From a virus, in the IMG/VR virus record IMGVR_UViG_3300034073_002206, positions 1 to 41,896 of that record: 41,896 bases of DNA; one strand, 5' to 3'. The position numbers and the translations under genes were made by a program. Shown in pieces: positions 34,590-41,511 of the stretch (position 1 is its first letter; the number at the start of each line of letters is the position of its first letter). A model generated the notes under the pieces. The model did no database searches. It saw only the letters and a list, made by a program, of their open reading frames with translations, and was not told the origin of the DNA.

Positions 34590-35543
34590 TTAGGCATCAA
34601 CCTTGTGTAGTATGCAAGGTATGATTTCACCTGCCCTGGCAACTGCCACTGTGTCACCAATTTGTAGGTCTAGGGCTTCTATAAATCCAGGATTATTTAG
34701 TGTTGCTCTGCTAACTAAGGCATCACCAATTTTAACAGGCTCTAGGATTGCTACTGGTGTTACCTTACCGCTTTTACCTACTTGCCACTCTACACCCAAC
34801 AATTTAGTTTCTACATGCTGTGCACGTTCTTTTCTGGCATATGCACCGCGCGGGTGCTTACTAGTGTAACCTAATTGATCGAATTGATGATTATTTTCTA
34901 CTCTAACTACTATGCCGTCACTTGGATAAATTTTAGCAAGATCTGGTTCTAGTACAGTATTAAATCCATGATATTTTAGCACTGTCATATCATCGGACCA
35001 GTGTTTGCGTATACTTGGTGTTACCTGATAAGCAAAGAACTCTATTGCTCTAGTTTTAAATTCTCCTAAATCTTTAAGATTTAGGCTGCCAGCAGCATAG
35101 TTACGACTGTTCTCTACATGTAGAGGAGCCACAATTTCACCCGTAATTTGTATAGTGCCTGTTAGCTCAATATTAAGTGGTACTAACTTACCATGTTCAT
35201 ACATCTTATCCGTAATTAGCTGACCCTCAATACCGTCACCGCGAGTAAGTGCTTGAACCAGTATACCGTTGATATATAATAAGCTGATGGCCGCACCGTC
35301 TAGTTTAATACTAGTAGTAATGTCTAACCCTGCTAATGGATCTGGTTTGCCTTCATCTTCATAATGTTTTTGAAGGCTGTACATTTGATGTAAATGCCTG
35401 GCTTTACGCCCATGTATGGCTGCACCAATTTTATTATATCCGCAACTATCTGCTAGCTGATCAAAAACTTGATCGCCGATTATTGGAGTGCCTGCATAAT
35501 AGGCCTGACTTGCTTGATCTAAGAATTTATGTAATTTGTTCAT
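34590..35543 (-). CDS. ligA: NAD-dependent DNA ligase, N-terminal catalytic subunit (adenylation plus OB)
   Basis: 317 residues. An abbreviated Ia-like NMN-binding start (YYAGTPIIGDQVFDQL, with a YD-type motif) is followed by the nucleotidyl-transferase domain with the adenylated Lys in TSIKLDGAAI. RGDGIEG, ITGEIVAP and DGIVVRVE are further motifs, and an OB fold with GDTVAVARAGEIIP ends it. The zinc finger, HhH and BRCT are in the separate downstream gene. The ATG at 35543 coincides with the predicted +1 of a perfect promoter, so its mRNA should be leaderless. Confidence 0.92.
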   Translation of the reverse strand: MNKLHKFLDQASQAYYAGTPIIGDQVFDQLADSCGYNKIGAAIHGRKARHLHQMYSLQKHYEDEGKPDPLAGLDITTSIKLDGAAISLLYINGILVQALTRGDGIEGQLITDKMYEHGKLVPLNIELTGTIQITGEIVAPLHVENSRNYAAGSLNLKDLGEFKTRAIEFFAYQVTPSIRKHWSDDMTVLKYHGFNTVLEPDLAKIYPSDGIVVRVENNHQFDQLGYTSKHPRGAYARKERAQHVETKLLGVEWQVGKSGKVTPVAILEPVKIGDALVSRATLNNPGFIEALDLQIGDTVAVARAGEIIPCILHKVDA

Positions 35544-35549
35544 CTTAAT

Positions 35550-35578
35550 ATTATAGCAGTTTAGGGTAGGGCTGTCAA
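35550..35578 (-). promoter_or_regulatory. Perfect-consensus sigma70 promoter, leaderless, for ligase N-subunit
   Basis: -35 TTGACA (35573-35578), 17-bp spacer, -10 TATAAT (35550-35555) with TG one base upstream. Six bases separate the -10 from the ATG, putting +1 on the A of the start codon. Confidence 0.9.
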
Positions 35579-35579
35579 G

Positions 35580-35861
35580 TTACTTTTTAACTATCTCATC
35601 GTAGAAGTGTTTAATTACTAGTTCACCTTCAGCTTTGCTGCAAATATCTAAGAGTCCGTATAGTAGACTGTGTATATTTTCTATACTAGCCGGTATACTA
35701 ACTCCTTCTCTAGAAGCTTGCCATTCACCTTCATAGGTAAGAAAATACTTACGTAATTGTATATAGGTAACATCTCTAAAGTCATTTACTACTAGCTTAA
35801 CCTGAAAGCCTTTTTCGATATTTTCTTCGATTAAACGCTCGTATAAGATATTGCTGTCCAT
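35580..35861 (-). CDS. Hypothetical protein
   Basis: ATG 35861 shares its A with the preceding TAA (TAATG), giving 93 residues starting MDSNILYERLIEENIEK; an upstream in-frame ATG at 35873 is less likely. Mixed alpha/beta: KGFQVKLVVNDFRDVTYIQL then a Trp-containing strand and a C-terminal helix. The stop lies directly beside the -35 box of the next promoter. No family recognised. Confidence 0.6.
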   Translation of the reverse strand: MDSNILYERLIEENIEKGFQVKLVVNDFRDVTYIQLRKYFLTYEGEWQASREGVSIPASIENIHSLLYGLLDICSKAEGELVIKHFYDEIVKK

Positions 35862-36034
35862 TACTTGCCGCAAATTAGCATAATATCTGTGGCACTATAT
35901 CGTTCCTTCATGCCCAGTTCAATACAGCTTTGCTTTTGTGCATAACTACCAGCCATAGGTGCACCAATTATTAGTACAAACGCTACGACAAAGATTACTA
36001 CTCCAATTGCGCCCTCTTTAAAGGTATTACTCAT
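35861..36034 (-). CDS. 57-residue membrane microprotein
   Basis: ATG 36034 overlaps the preceding stop (ATGA) and its TAA overlaps the next ATG, so it is translationally coupled on both sides. One membrane helix (IGVVIFVVAFVLIIGAPMAG, about 10-29) is followed by a 28-residue tail with two Cys (KQSCIELG, MLICGK). No family recognised. It might be an early membrane-acting factor, for example in superinfection exclusion; that is speculation. Confidence 0.65.
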   Translation of the reverse strand: MSNTFKEGAIGVVIFVVAFVLIIGAPMAGSYAQKQSCIELGMKERYSATDIMLICGK

Positions 36035-36657
36035 ACCTGAACTCCAAGTTCTCGGATTGATTGTAAGCTGGCTAATTCATAAGCTGGCTGCCAGCAGTAT
36101 TGACGCCATTTATCATCCATTAGCCACATGTGATAGATATACCCATGTTTAGGGTCGAGCTTTTCTTTATAAATTTTAGCCAGTGAGCCATACCTACTAC
36201 TCCACACCACCTCATCTATCATAAACTTATCACGAGCAGCACCATCAGGAATAAGTTGTGGGTTAAAGTAAGTTTGGCCTGGCACTCGCAACGGTACGCT
36301 GTACTCCTCTAGTACCTGTTTGACAATTGTTACGCCACGATAAGTACTTTTAGTTATTGCATCAATAGTACTGCCACTAAGATATTCCTGTATAATAAAT
36401 ATCTTTTCATCCTTAGTAACAGCTTTGCCACGAAGCTTAGCGCGCTGCTCAGCAGTTCTACGCTGACGTTCCTTAAACTGTTCTAGGATTGTGCCAAGTC
36501 TAGTAGTGTTATAGGCCATACCAAGCATTTGGCAGGCATCTTTTTTAGTTATAGGCTTTTTACCTTCTTCTGTAGGTTCTAGCAATCTAATAACGCGACT
36601 AAGATTGCTGTCAGTCATACGCTCTTCTTCAAGCTCAGTTTTACGTTTTCTTGCCAC
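36031..36657 (-). CDS. HTH-containing putative regulator
   Basis: 208 residues from a GTG start at 36657, preceded by GGAG six bases away. It has a basic N-terminus (MARKRKTELEEER) and two helix-turn-helix-like segments: ITKKDACQMLGMAYNTTRLGTIL (about 37-60) and STIDAITKSTYRGVTIVKQVL (about 96-117). The C-terminal half has aromatic motifs (HGYIYHMWLMDDKW). It resembles resolvase- or sigma-type DNA-binding architecture, without the catalytic serine of a recombinase. It may regulate phage transcription. It follows a terminator and likely relies on read-through. Confidence 0.6.
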   Translation of the reverse strand: MARKRKTELEEERMTDSNLSRVIRLLEPTEEGKKPITKKDACQMLGMAYNTTRLGTILEQFKERQRRTAEQRAKLRGKAVTKDEKIFIIQEYLSGSTIDAITKSTYRGVTIVKQVLEEYSVPLRVPGQTYFNPQLIPDGAARDKFMIDEVVWSSRYGSLAKIYKEKLDPKHGYIYHMWLMDDKWRQYCWQPAYELASLQSIRELGVQV

Positions 36658-36670
36658 ACGATTCTCCAGA

Positions 36671-36694
36671 AGTAAAAGGCGGCACTAGGCCGCC
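36671..36694 (-). terminator. Intrinsic terminator after the 124-residue HTH gene
   Basis: GGCGGC and GCCGCC (36678-36683 with 36689-36694), loop ACTAG. On the - strand it is followed by TTTTACTTC. The short T-run suggests partial termination. Confidence 0.75.
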
Positions 36695-36698
36695 AAGA

Positions 36699-37073
36699 TT
36701 AAGCTGCTTTTAAGACACTAGCGAAATAAACTGCGGCTTTGCCTGTAAGTTTGCCAAGGATGTCATCGTCAATAGGACCTCCCTTAGCTTCAATGGCCGC
36801 TTTAAGAGCAGCAATCGAATCTTCTTTCGAGACTCGCTTACTACCTTCGCCTGACGCAGTTTTAGTTGTCTTAGTTGAACTGGAACTGGCGTCTTTCTTA
36901 ACATATACTCCAGCTTGAACGAGCACCATACGTACGCCGTTTGGTGACATTTCAATGTCCTCGGCAATATCTTTGATGATCTCAGTTGAGCTTTCAGGAG
37001 TTGGGCCTGCCTGTTCATACATTTCAATAACTTTAGCTTTGAGTTCATCTGTCCACTGTGATTGAGTTGCCAT
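36699..37073 (-). CDS. Small HTH DNA-binding protein with Ser/Thr/Lys linker
   Basis: 124 residues. The N-terminal HTH is WTDELKAKVIEMYEQAG plus EDIEMSPNGVRMVLVQAGVY (about 7-60). A flexible Ser/Thr/Lys linker follows (about 62-80), then a compact helical C-terminal domain (EDSIAALKAAIEAKGGPIDDDIL). The same body plan occurs in small proteins of other marine phages (from memory). Its own terminator suggests abundant expression. It could be a nucleoid-like or transcription-modulating protein. Confidence 0.65.
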   Translation of the reverse strand: MATQSQWTDELKAKVIEMYEQAGPTPESSTEIIKDIAEDIEMSPNGVRMVLVQAGVYVKKDASSSSTKTTKTASGEGSKRVSKEDSIAALKAAIEAKGGPIDDDILGKLTGKAAVYFASVLKAA

Positions 37074-37084
37074 AATATGTGTCC

Positions 37085-37333
37085 TTAGTGTATATTTGGA
37101 TTTTGTTTAGGGTTAAGTGTTTCTATTAAATCGCGTTCTAGTAGTTTGTGATACATTGCTTCGTTACTAGCGACTAACATATATAATAAGCCGCTAGGAA
37201 CTAAACTGTCAGGTAACTCGTCTAAACTTTTGTTATTTTCTACACATAGTTGTTCTAGTTTAGTACGAAGTTGAATACCGTGATTTACGGTTTCATGAAT
37301 GTGTAGGCTGTCCCATATTCTAAATTTAGACAT
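37085..37333 (-). CDS. Small hypothetical protein
   Basis: 82 residues, helical: MSKFRIWDSLHIHETVNHG, then QLCVENNKSLDELPDSLVP. Starts inside the previous gene's last codons (8-nt overlap). No family recognised. Located in the promoter-led early operon at 37657. Confidence 0.6.
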   Translation of the reverse strand: MSKFRIWDSLHIHETVNHGIQLRTKLEQLCVENNKSLDELPDSLVPSGLLYMLVASNEAMYHKLLERDLIETLNPKQNPNIH

Positions 37334-37598
37334 ACTCTACTTGAACATCAGTCATACCCTCAGGCTTAAAACGCCTGTAGTTATGCTTGAGATCAAAATC
37401 CTGCAACAGTTGCATAGTTTCTTCGTGCTGTCGGCGACGAAGTGCACCCATAGTTTCAGTAAACTTAACAAACTCACTTTCGTCTAAGCCGGTAACATCC
37501 CAGCCTTCAACAAAACTGGTTGGTGTAACAAGTTCAATAACTGCACGTTTACTAACATCACCACCTTGCTTAGTGTACGTAAATTCAAGTAGTTTCAT
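37326..37598 (-). CDS. Small hypothetical early protein
   Basis: 90 residues. N-terminal beta hairpin (MKLLEFTYTKQGGDVSKRAV) with PTSFVEGWDVTGLDESEFVKF, somewhat like the core of WYL-type or related regulator domains, then a charged helix (GALRRRQHEETMQLLQDF). The similarity is weak. It is the first gene behind a near-consensus promoter (37629-37657), about 30 nt upstream. Confidence 0.6.
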   Translation of the reverse strand: MKLLEFTYTKQGGDVSKRAVIELVTPTSFVEGWDVTGLDESEFVKFTETMGALRRRQHEETMQLLQDFDLKHNYRRFKPEGMTDVQVEYV

Positions 37599-37628
37599 GG
37601 TTTGCCTTTTATCGTCAACAGAAATAAT

Positions 37629-37657
37629 ATTATACAGGGTTAAGCATTATAAGTCAA
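37629..37657 (-). promoter_or_regulatory. Sigma70 promoter for early HTH-gene operon
   Basis: -35 TTGACT (37652-37657), 17-bp spacer, -10 TATAAT (37629-37634). It lies directly after the stop of the membrane-protein gene at 37668. Confidence 0.85.
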
Positions 37658-37667
37658 ATGTAAAATT

Positions 37668-37928
37668 TTAGTCTTGTTTTAGGATTTCCGATCTTAGTGC
37701 TTGGCGAAATAGTTTTCCTTTTTCTTCACTAAAAATTGGTATAAATAGGCTAGGAGCTACTAGTATAGATATTACTATGTATACTACGTTACTAATAACT
37801 GGACTACGAGTAAATGTATTTTCTACTCCTAGTCGTCTGGCCTCATTGACTACGGGAACATAAAAGAATAACCAACAACATATACCTGTAGTTATTGCAA
37901 ATACAAGGTATAGTGTTAGCCAGTCCAT
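37668..37928 (-). CDS. Small two-helix membrane protein
   Basis: 86 residues. Helices at about 3-24 (WLTLYLVFAITTGICCWLFF) and 45-66 (VISNVVYIVISILVAPSLFI), with a basic loop between them and a charged C-terminus (KGKLFRQALRSEILKQD). It overlaps the preceding gene by 13 nt. No family recognised; an early membrane-acting factor is possible. Confidence 0.65.
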   Translation of the reverse strand: MDWLTLYLVFAITTGICCWLFFYVPVVNEARRLGVENTFTRSPVISNVVYIVISILVAPSLFIPIFSEEKGKLFRQALRSEILKQD

Positions 37929-38323
37929 GTTGGGCGACCATACCTATCGTGCGCACGCGCACCAATTGTGAAGTCTACACGACTAGGTTGATTTACCTTA
38001 ACGCCAGTCTTTGGCTTATTATATCCCGCCAGTGCTTCTAGTTGAATCTTATGATTGCTGTTAAACATATCGCGATTAACAAATCCTGCAAAGTCTTTGA
38101 ATAGCTTAGCAATACGAATATTTCCAGGAGTCCACTGTGGGTCTTTTGGTGTAGCGCGTCTATACTTAATTGCATGTGTTGCCTGTTCAGCTACTCGATC
38201 ATTGGGATGTTGTTTTAAGTGTTTAGCTAATTTACGTTTGCGATTTGTTTCCCAGACTTTATTGGACTTATACCGTGACCAGTAGTTTTGGTCACTTTTA
38301 CTGCTAGTTTTGCCTTTGGCCAT
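37916..38323 (-). CDS. Basic hypothetical protein
   Basis: 135 residues, strongly basic (MAKGKTSSKSDQNYWSRYKS, TNRKRKLAKHLKQHPNDR), likely nucleic-acid-binding. The middle has TPKDPQWTPGNIRIAKLFKD and the C-terminus HDRYGRPTWTG. No family recognised. It abuts the 69-residue gene upstream, in the operon from the promoter at 38561-38589. Confidence 0.6.
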   Translation of the reverse strand: MAKGKTSSKSDQNYWSRYKSNKVWETNRKRKLAKHLKQHPNDRVAEQATHAIKYRRATPKDPQWTPGNIRIAKLFKDFAGFVNRDMFNSNHKIQLEALAGYNKPKTGVKVNQPSRVDFTIGARAHDRYGRPTWTG

Positions 38324-38533
38324 TTATACCTCAATGCAGTTAATTAATGATTCTTCAGTGTCCCACAACCAATCTTGTAGATCAACAACACTGTCAATTC
38401 CTTCCGGCACATGATCATAGTCTAGAAAGTTTAGCATTGCGTCTAGTGGACTATATGCAAATACTATTTCTAGGTCAATGCCAATATCTTGTGGATGTTC
38501 AAAAGCTACTACATATTTCTTATCTTGTTCCAT
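38324..38533 (-). CDS. Small acidic hypothetical early protein
   Basis: ATG 38533 preceded by AAGGAAAGGA gives 69 residues; an upstream in-frame ATG at 38581 lies in the promoter and is excluded. The protein is acidic (DIGIDLEIVFAYSPLDAML, DTEESLINCIEV), a size and charge typical of early host-takeover proteins. First gene behind a perfect-consensus promoter. Confidence 0.65.
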   Translation of the reverse strand: MEQDKKYVVAFEHPQDIGIDLEIVFAYSPLDAMLNFLDYDHVPEGIDSVVDLQDWLWDTEESLINCIEV

Positions 38534-38560
38534 AGTCCTTTCCTTGAATATCGAATAAAT

Positions 38561-38589
38561 ATTATAGCAAAATACAATCACAGTGTCAA
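38561..38589 (-). promoter_or_regulatory. Perfect-consensus sigma70 promoter for early operon
   Basis: -35 TTGACA (38584-38589), 17-bp spacer, -10 TATAAT (38561-38566) with TG one base upstream. It lies immediately after the tRNA-operon terminator. Confidence 0.9.
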
Positions 38590-38602
38590 TATAATTTTTT
38601 TA

Positions 38603-38630
38603 CAACAAAAAACCCAGCCTAAGCTGGGTT
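38603..38630 (-). terminator. Intrinsic terminator after the tRNA cluster
   Basis: AACCCAGC and GCTGGGTT (38611-38618 with 38623-38630), 4-nt loop. On the - strand it is followed by TTTTGTTG. Only 8 bases separate it from the 3' end of the tRNA gene. Confidence 0.88.
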
Positions 38631-38638
38631 GTGTTGTT

Positions 38639-38717
<79 letters not shown>

Positions 38718-38730
38718 AATAAACTATCGG

Positions 38731-39303
38731 CTAGGTAGCTTGGTCTCCAGTGAAGTTGCCGTTCTGGAAACCAACAGTACCACCTTGTGCTTCTATTCTT
38801 GCATAAAGATCTTCTAGCGTGATTGGAGCAAAGTCTAGACACTCTACGCTGACATTGTAGTACCTTGGGTCAACGTCTCCGTTAAGTTTCACTCGGTTAG
38901 CGTGAAGATGTCCGTGAACATTACAACCAAACCTAGCAAGACTTTCGGGATGGATGGGCACGTGACTAAAGATAATACCGTTAAGCACGTGATATCCACG
39001 GATGTCATCGAAGTATTTAGAGTAATCTTCAAGTTTAAAGATATCGTGATTGCCTTTGATCAGTACCTTGCGTCCGTTGAGCCTGCCAAGTTGGCTGAGA
39101 AACTTTCTGTTGATTACAACATCACCAAGGTAATAAACTCGGTCGTTCCGGCCAACTCGTTCGTTGTTACGGGCGATCATAGCTTCGTCCATTTCCTCTG
39201 CACTGGCAAAGGGACGGAGAGGTGAGCCATCTTCACGCCGAAACACCGTACAGGTTTTCTCGTGTCCAAAGTGTTGATCTGACCAAATCCAAGTTGCTGA
39301 CAT
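38731..39303 (-). CDS. Calcineurin-like metallophosphoesterase
   Basis: 190 residues. Motifs in order: SDQHFGH (Asp, His metal ligands, about 8-14), YLGDVV, KGNHDI, FSHVP and GHLH. This is the small single-domain phosphoesterase type seen in phages and bacteria, acting on phosphomonoesters or cyclic phosphodiesters. The substrate is unknown. Codon use is visibly richer in G and C than that of its neighbours. It lies with two other genes between two near-identical tRNA genes, hinting at acquisition as a unit. Confidence 0.88.
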   Translation of the reverse strand: MSATWIWSDQHFGHEKTCTVFRREDGSPLRPFASAEEMDEAMIARNNERVGRNDRVYYLGDVVINRKFLSQLGRLNGRKVLIKGNHDIFKLEDYSKYFDDIRGYHVLNGIIFSHVPIHPESLARFGCNVHGHLHANRVKLNGDVDPRYYNVSVECLDFAPITLEDLYARIEAQGGTVGFQNGNFTGDQAT

Positions 39304-39632
39304 TAAAACATCCTTTTATGCTTCGTCAGAAAGCGTTCTGCTACTACACGCCACCGCTGCTGTACGGGTACAGGAGCGTGACTACTTCTGTAGTGTAGCA
39401 CAGAAAACACCTTGTGTAAATAGTTTCGGTTATTCCAAGCAAATCTGGGTAGCCAATTATACTGTCCACGTGGTGTCATATGCCGTAGCTGATATCGAAC
39501 TAAGAAGTCCTGCGGACGGAATTTTTTAGTCTTGTTTGGGCCGTCCTCCCAGAGTCCTTCGTGTTTGAGTATGGTTCCGTCTAAGTCAATAAACCAAGTA
39601 TGTGCTAATGTTGAAAGTTCAAATGGTATCAT
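39303..39632 (-). CDS. HAD motif I protein, short
   Basis: 109 residues. FIDLDGTILKHEGLWEDG (about 14-31) is a clear HAD-superfamily motif I (DxDGT), but no motif II, III or IV follows. The rest is rich in Arg, Trp, Tyr and His (RPQDFLVRYQLRHMTPRGQY). Full HAD phosphatases need about 200 residues. So it is either a truncated HAD protein, a minimal phosphatase-like fold, or an unrelated protein with a mimic. It touches its neighbours on both sides. Confidence 0.6.
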   Translation of the reverse strand: MIPFELSTLAHTWFIDLDGTILKHEGLWEDGPNKTKKFRPQDFLVRYQLRHMTPRGQYNWLPRFAWNNRNYLHKVFSVLHYRSSHAPVPVQQRWRVVAERFLTKHKRMF

Positions 39633-39997
39633 TTGTTAAAATAGAGTTTAAATAAATTGTCAATTAAAACCATACAACTTATCCAAACCCATAGTGTGTT
39701 AAACCCAACTAGTGTTGGTAGTAATTTTTTATTGCTAGCCCAAATTAAAGTAAGACTGGTGACAAGTGTAAAGAAAAATAACCACCAAACTTGAATACCA
39801 AATATAAGACCTGGTACAATTATTACTGCCTTGGTTATCCAACTAACGAACTCGACTATATTGTAGTTTGTCCAATATTTACGGTTGAACCACATATGGT
39901 AACACTTAAGTATATTAGTCCATCCTGTTAAGGAATACACAATACCTGACAGTAGTGCCCAACTAATAGTTGCTATAATTATCTGTTCTATTGTCAT
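39629..39997 (-). CDS. Multi-spanning membrane protein
   Basis: ATG 39997 gives 122 residues (MTIEQIIIATISWALL); an upstream in-frame ATG at 40036 lies inside the tRNA. About four hydrophobic segments: 4-22, 50-70 (VIIVPGLIFGIQVWWLFF), 70-85 and 98-117. Aromatic-rich. No family recognised. It is the first gene of the tRNA-bracketed cassette. Confidence 0.65.
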   Translation of the reverse strand: MTIEQIIIATISWALLSGIVYSLTGWTNILKCYHMWFNRKYWTNYNIVEFVSWITKAVIIVPGLIFGIQVWWLFFFTLVTSLTLIWASNKKLLPTLVGFNTLWVWISCMVLIDNLFKLYFNK

Positions 39998-40002
39998 AAA
40001 AT

Positions 40003-40081
<79 letters not shown>

Positions 40082-40082
40082 A

Positions 40083-40157
40083 TGGTACTCAATAACAGAT
40101 TCGAACTGCTGACCCTGGCCGTGTAAAGGCCACGCTCTACCACTGAGCTAATTGAGT
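40083..40157 (-). tRNA. tRNA-Val (UAC)
   Basis: 75 nt with encoded CCA. Acceptor ACTCAAT/ATTGAGT, discriminator A, anticodon arm TGGCC-TTTACAC-GGCCA giving anticodon UAC, T arm CAGTT CGAAT region intact. It reads GUA, a common Val codon in the phage genes. Confidence 0.92.
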
Positions 40158-40163
40158 ATCTAT

Positions 40164-40670
40164 TTAAACCATTATTTTGCTTACTGCAACTATTACACTA
40201 CTAATACGGCCAATATCTCGCAATTGTTCTACACTATAGCCAGCTTTGCGTAGTGTATCATAGTGTGCTTTTACACAAAATTCGCATTTACCTACTATAC
40301 TAGCTGCTAAACTATAGGCCTCAAATTTATCTTTAGTAGTTCCGGCATGGGTACTAATAGCGTTCATACGTAGTTGAGCAGGTAAGTTTTTTAGCTGAAT
40401 ATCTTTGCTCATTTCTATATATGGATACCAAACATTATTCATAGCCATGAGACTAGCTGCTGTAATAGCTGCTTCAGCCTCTTTACTATCCGTCATCTCA
40501 CTATGAATCCAAGTCCACATTTTATGTTGTCCAGTTGCAAAAGCTGCAGCCAGTGCTACATACTCTGCTGTTTCTCCTAGTATACTACGTTTAATAGTAG
40601 TATCTAAATTTAGCTTAATATCCTTGGCATAGTCTGGAATTTCTTTTTTAAGGTCGTCTACCCACTGCAT
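40164..40670 (-). CDS. ahpD: AhpD-like alkylhydroperoxidase
   Basis: ATG 40670 shares its A with the ahpC stop (TAATG), giving 168 residues. The active site matches Mycobacterium AhpD with a one-residue shift: Glu117, Cys129-x-x-Cys132 (CEFC) and His136, with residue spacing preserved. Family knowledge: AhpD reduces AhpC, receiving electrons from lipoylated dihydrolipoamide succinyltransferase. Being coupled to an AhpC gene, it completes a self-contained peroxidase pair needing only host lipoamide. Full length; no truncation seen. Confidence 0.93.
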   Translation of the reverse strand: MQWVDDLKKEIPDYAKDIKLNLDTTIKRSILGETAEYVALAAAFATGQHKMWTWIHSEMTDSKEAEAAITAASLMAMNNVWYPYIEMSKDIQLKNLPAQLRMNAISTHAGTTKDKFEAYSLAASIVGKCEFCVKAHYDTLRKAGYSVEQLRDIGRISSVIVAVSKIMV

Positions 40671-41248
40671 TAGAGTGTACTTCCACCTACTGTGCGATTG
40701 CAAGCACAAAGTTCACCAGTTTGTAGTGCATCTAAGATACGCAGTGTTTCTTCTGGGCTGCGACCAACATTAAGGTTATTTACTGTAACATGCTGAATAA
40801 CATTATCAGGATCAACAATAAATGTAGCACGCAGTGCTGCACCTGCTGGCACATAAAACACACCTAGCTGTTCAATTAAGCTAAGGTTTTTAAATCCAAT
40901 GCCAAATGCATCTTCTTCTGACCACTCATTGCTTCTACGCTGTGTATCAGCAAATTGAATGTGTTTGATCTTAGCCAAGTCCTCATGACTACGCTGCCAA
41001 GCAAGTTTGCAAAATTCGTTGTCTGTGCTGCCTGTTAAGAGTACAGCGTCACGATCCGCAAAATCGTCAAAGAGTTTGTCGTATGCTACGATTTCTGTGG
41101 GGCATACAAACGTAAAATCTTTGGGGTAATATACAATTATCTTCCACTTACCTGGAAAGCTAGTTTCAGTAATATCAAAAAATTGATCACTGCCTGGGTT
41201 AATGCCAGTTACTGAGAATGGTTTTAATTTATCGCCTACTGTTTTCAT
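40670..41248 (-). CDS. ahpC: AhpC-type 2-Cys peroxiredoxin
   Basis: ATG 41248 after AAGGATATT gives 192 residues; the longer frame runs into a tRNA. Peroxidatic Cys49 is in PKDFTFVCPTE. The C-terminal LCACN carries Cys181 and Cys183, the three-Cys pattern of Mycobacterium-type AhpC (61, 174, 176), the kind that is paired with AhpD rather than AhpF. It reduces hydrogen peroxide, organic peroxides or peroxynitrite in the cytoplasm. It lies between tRNA-Gly and tRNA-Val. Confidence 0.95.
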   Translation of the reverse strand: MKTVGDKLKPFSVTGINPGSDQFFDITETSFPGKWKIIVYYPKDFTFVCPTEIVAYDKLFDDFADRDAVLLTGSTDNEFCKLAWQRSHEDLAKIKHIQFADTQRRSNEWSEEDAFGIGFKNLSLIEQLGVFYVPAGAALRATFIVDPDNVIQHVTVNNLNVGRSPEETLRILDALQTGELCACNRTVGGSTL

Positions 41249-41265
41249 AATATCCTTGTGTTGTG

Positions 41266-41341
41266 TGGAGCGGCAAATCGGAGTCGAACCGACAACATCC
41301 TGCTTGGAAGGCAGGTGCTCTACCAATTGAGCTATTGCCGC
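41266..41341 (-). tRNA. tRNA-Gly (UCC)
   Basis: 76 nt with encoded CCA. Acceptor GCGGCAA/TTTGCCGC region with discriminator U (typical of Gly), anticodon arm CCTGC-CTTCCAA-GCAGG, T loop TTCGACT. It reads GGA, frequent in the phage genes. Confidence 0.92.
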
Positions 41342-41342
41342 G

Positions 41343-41418
41343 TGGAGCGGGTGATGGGACTCGAACCCACGACATCAACCTTGGCAAGGTTGCACTCTAT
41401 CAGCTGAGTTACGCCCGC
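41343..41418 (-). tRNA. tRNA-Gly (GCC)
   Basis: 76 nt with encoded CCA. Acceptor GCGGGCG with ACCCGC partner (one wobble), discriminator U, anticodon arm CAACC-TTGCCAA-GGTTG, T loop TTCGAGT. One base separates it from the tRNA-Gly(UCC) gene. Confidence 0.92.
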
Positions 41419-41511
41419 ACTCTAATTAATTCTACTTTAATAAATTTGTAGTTATCCAAGTACCAACGAAGATACAGTTTAGGGTCTGTTAGTTTAATAT
41501 ATTCTAAACTA

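Noticed and set aside
17390-38323. Many + strand frames of 60-130 residues opposite replication genes
   Set aside because: All lie antisense to genes with strong family motifs and lack ribosome binding sites.
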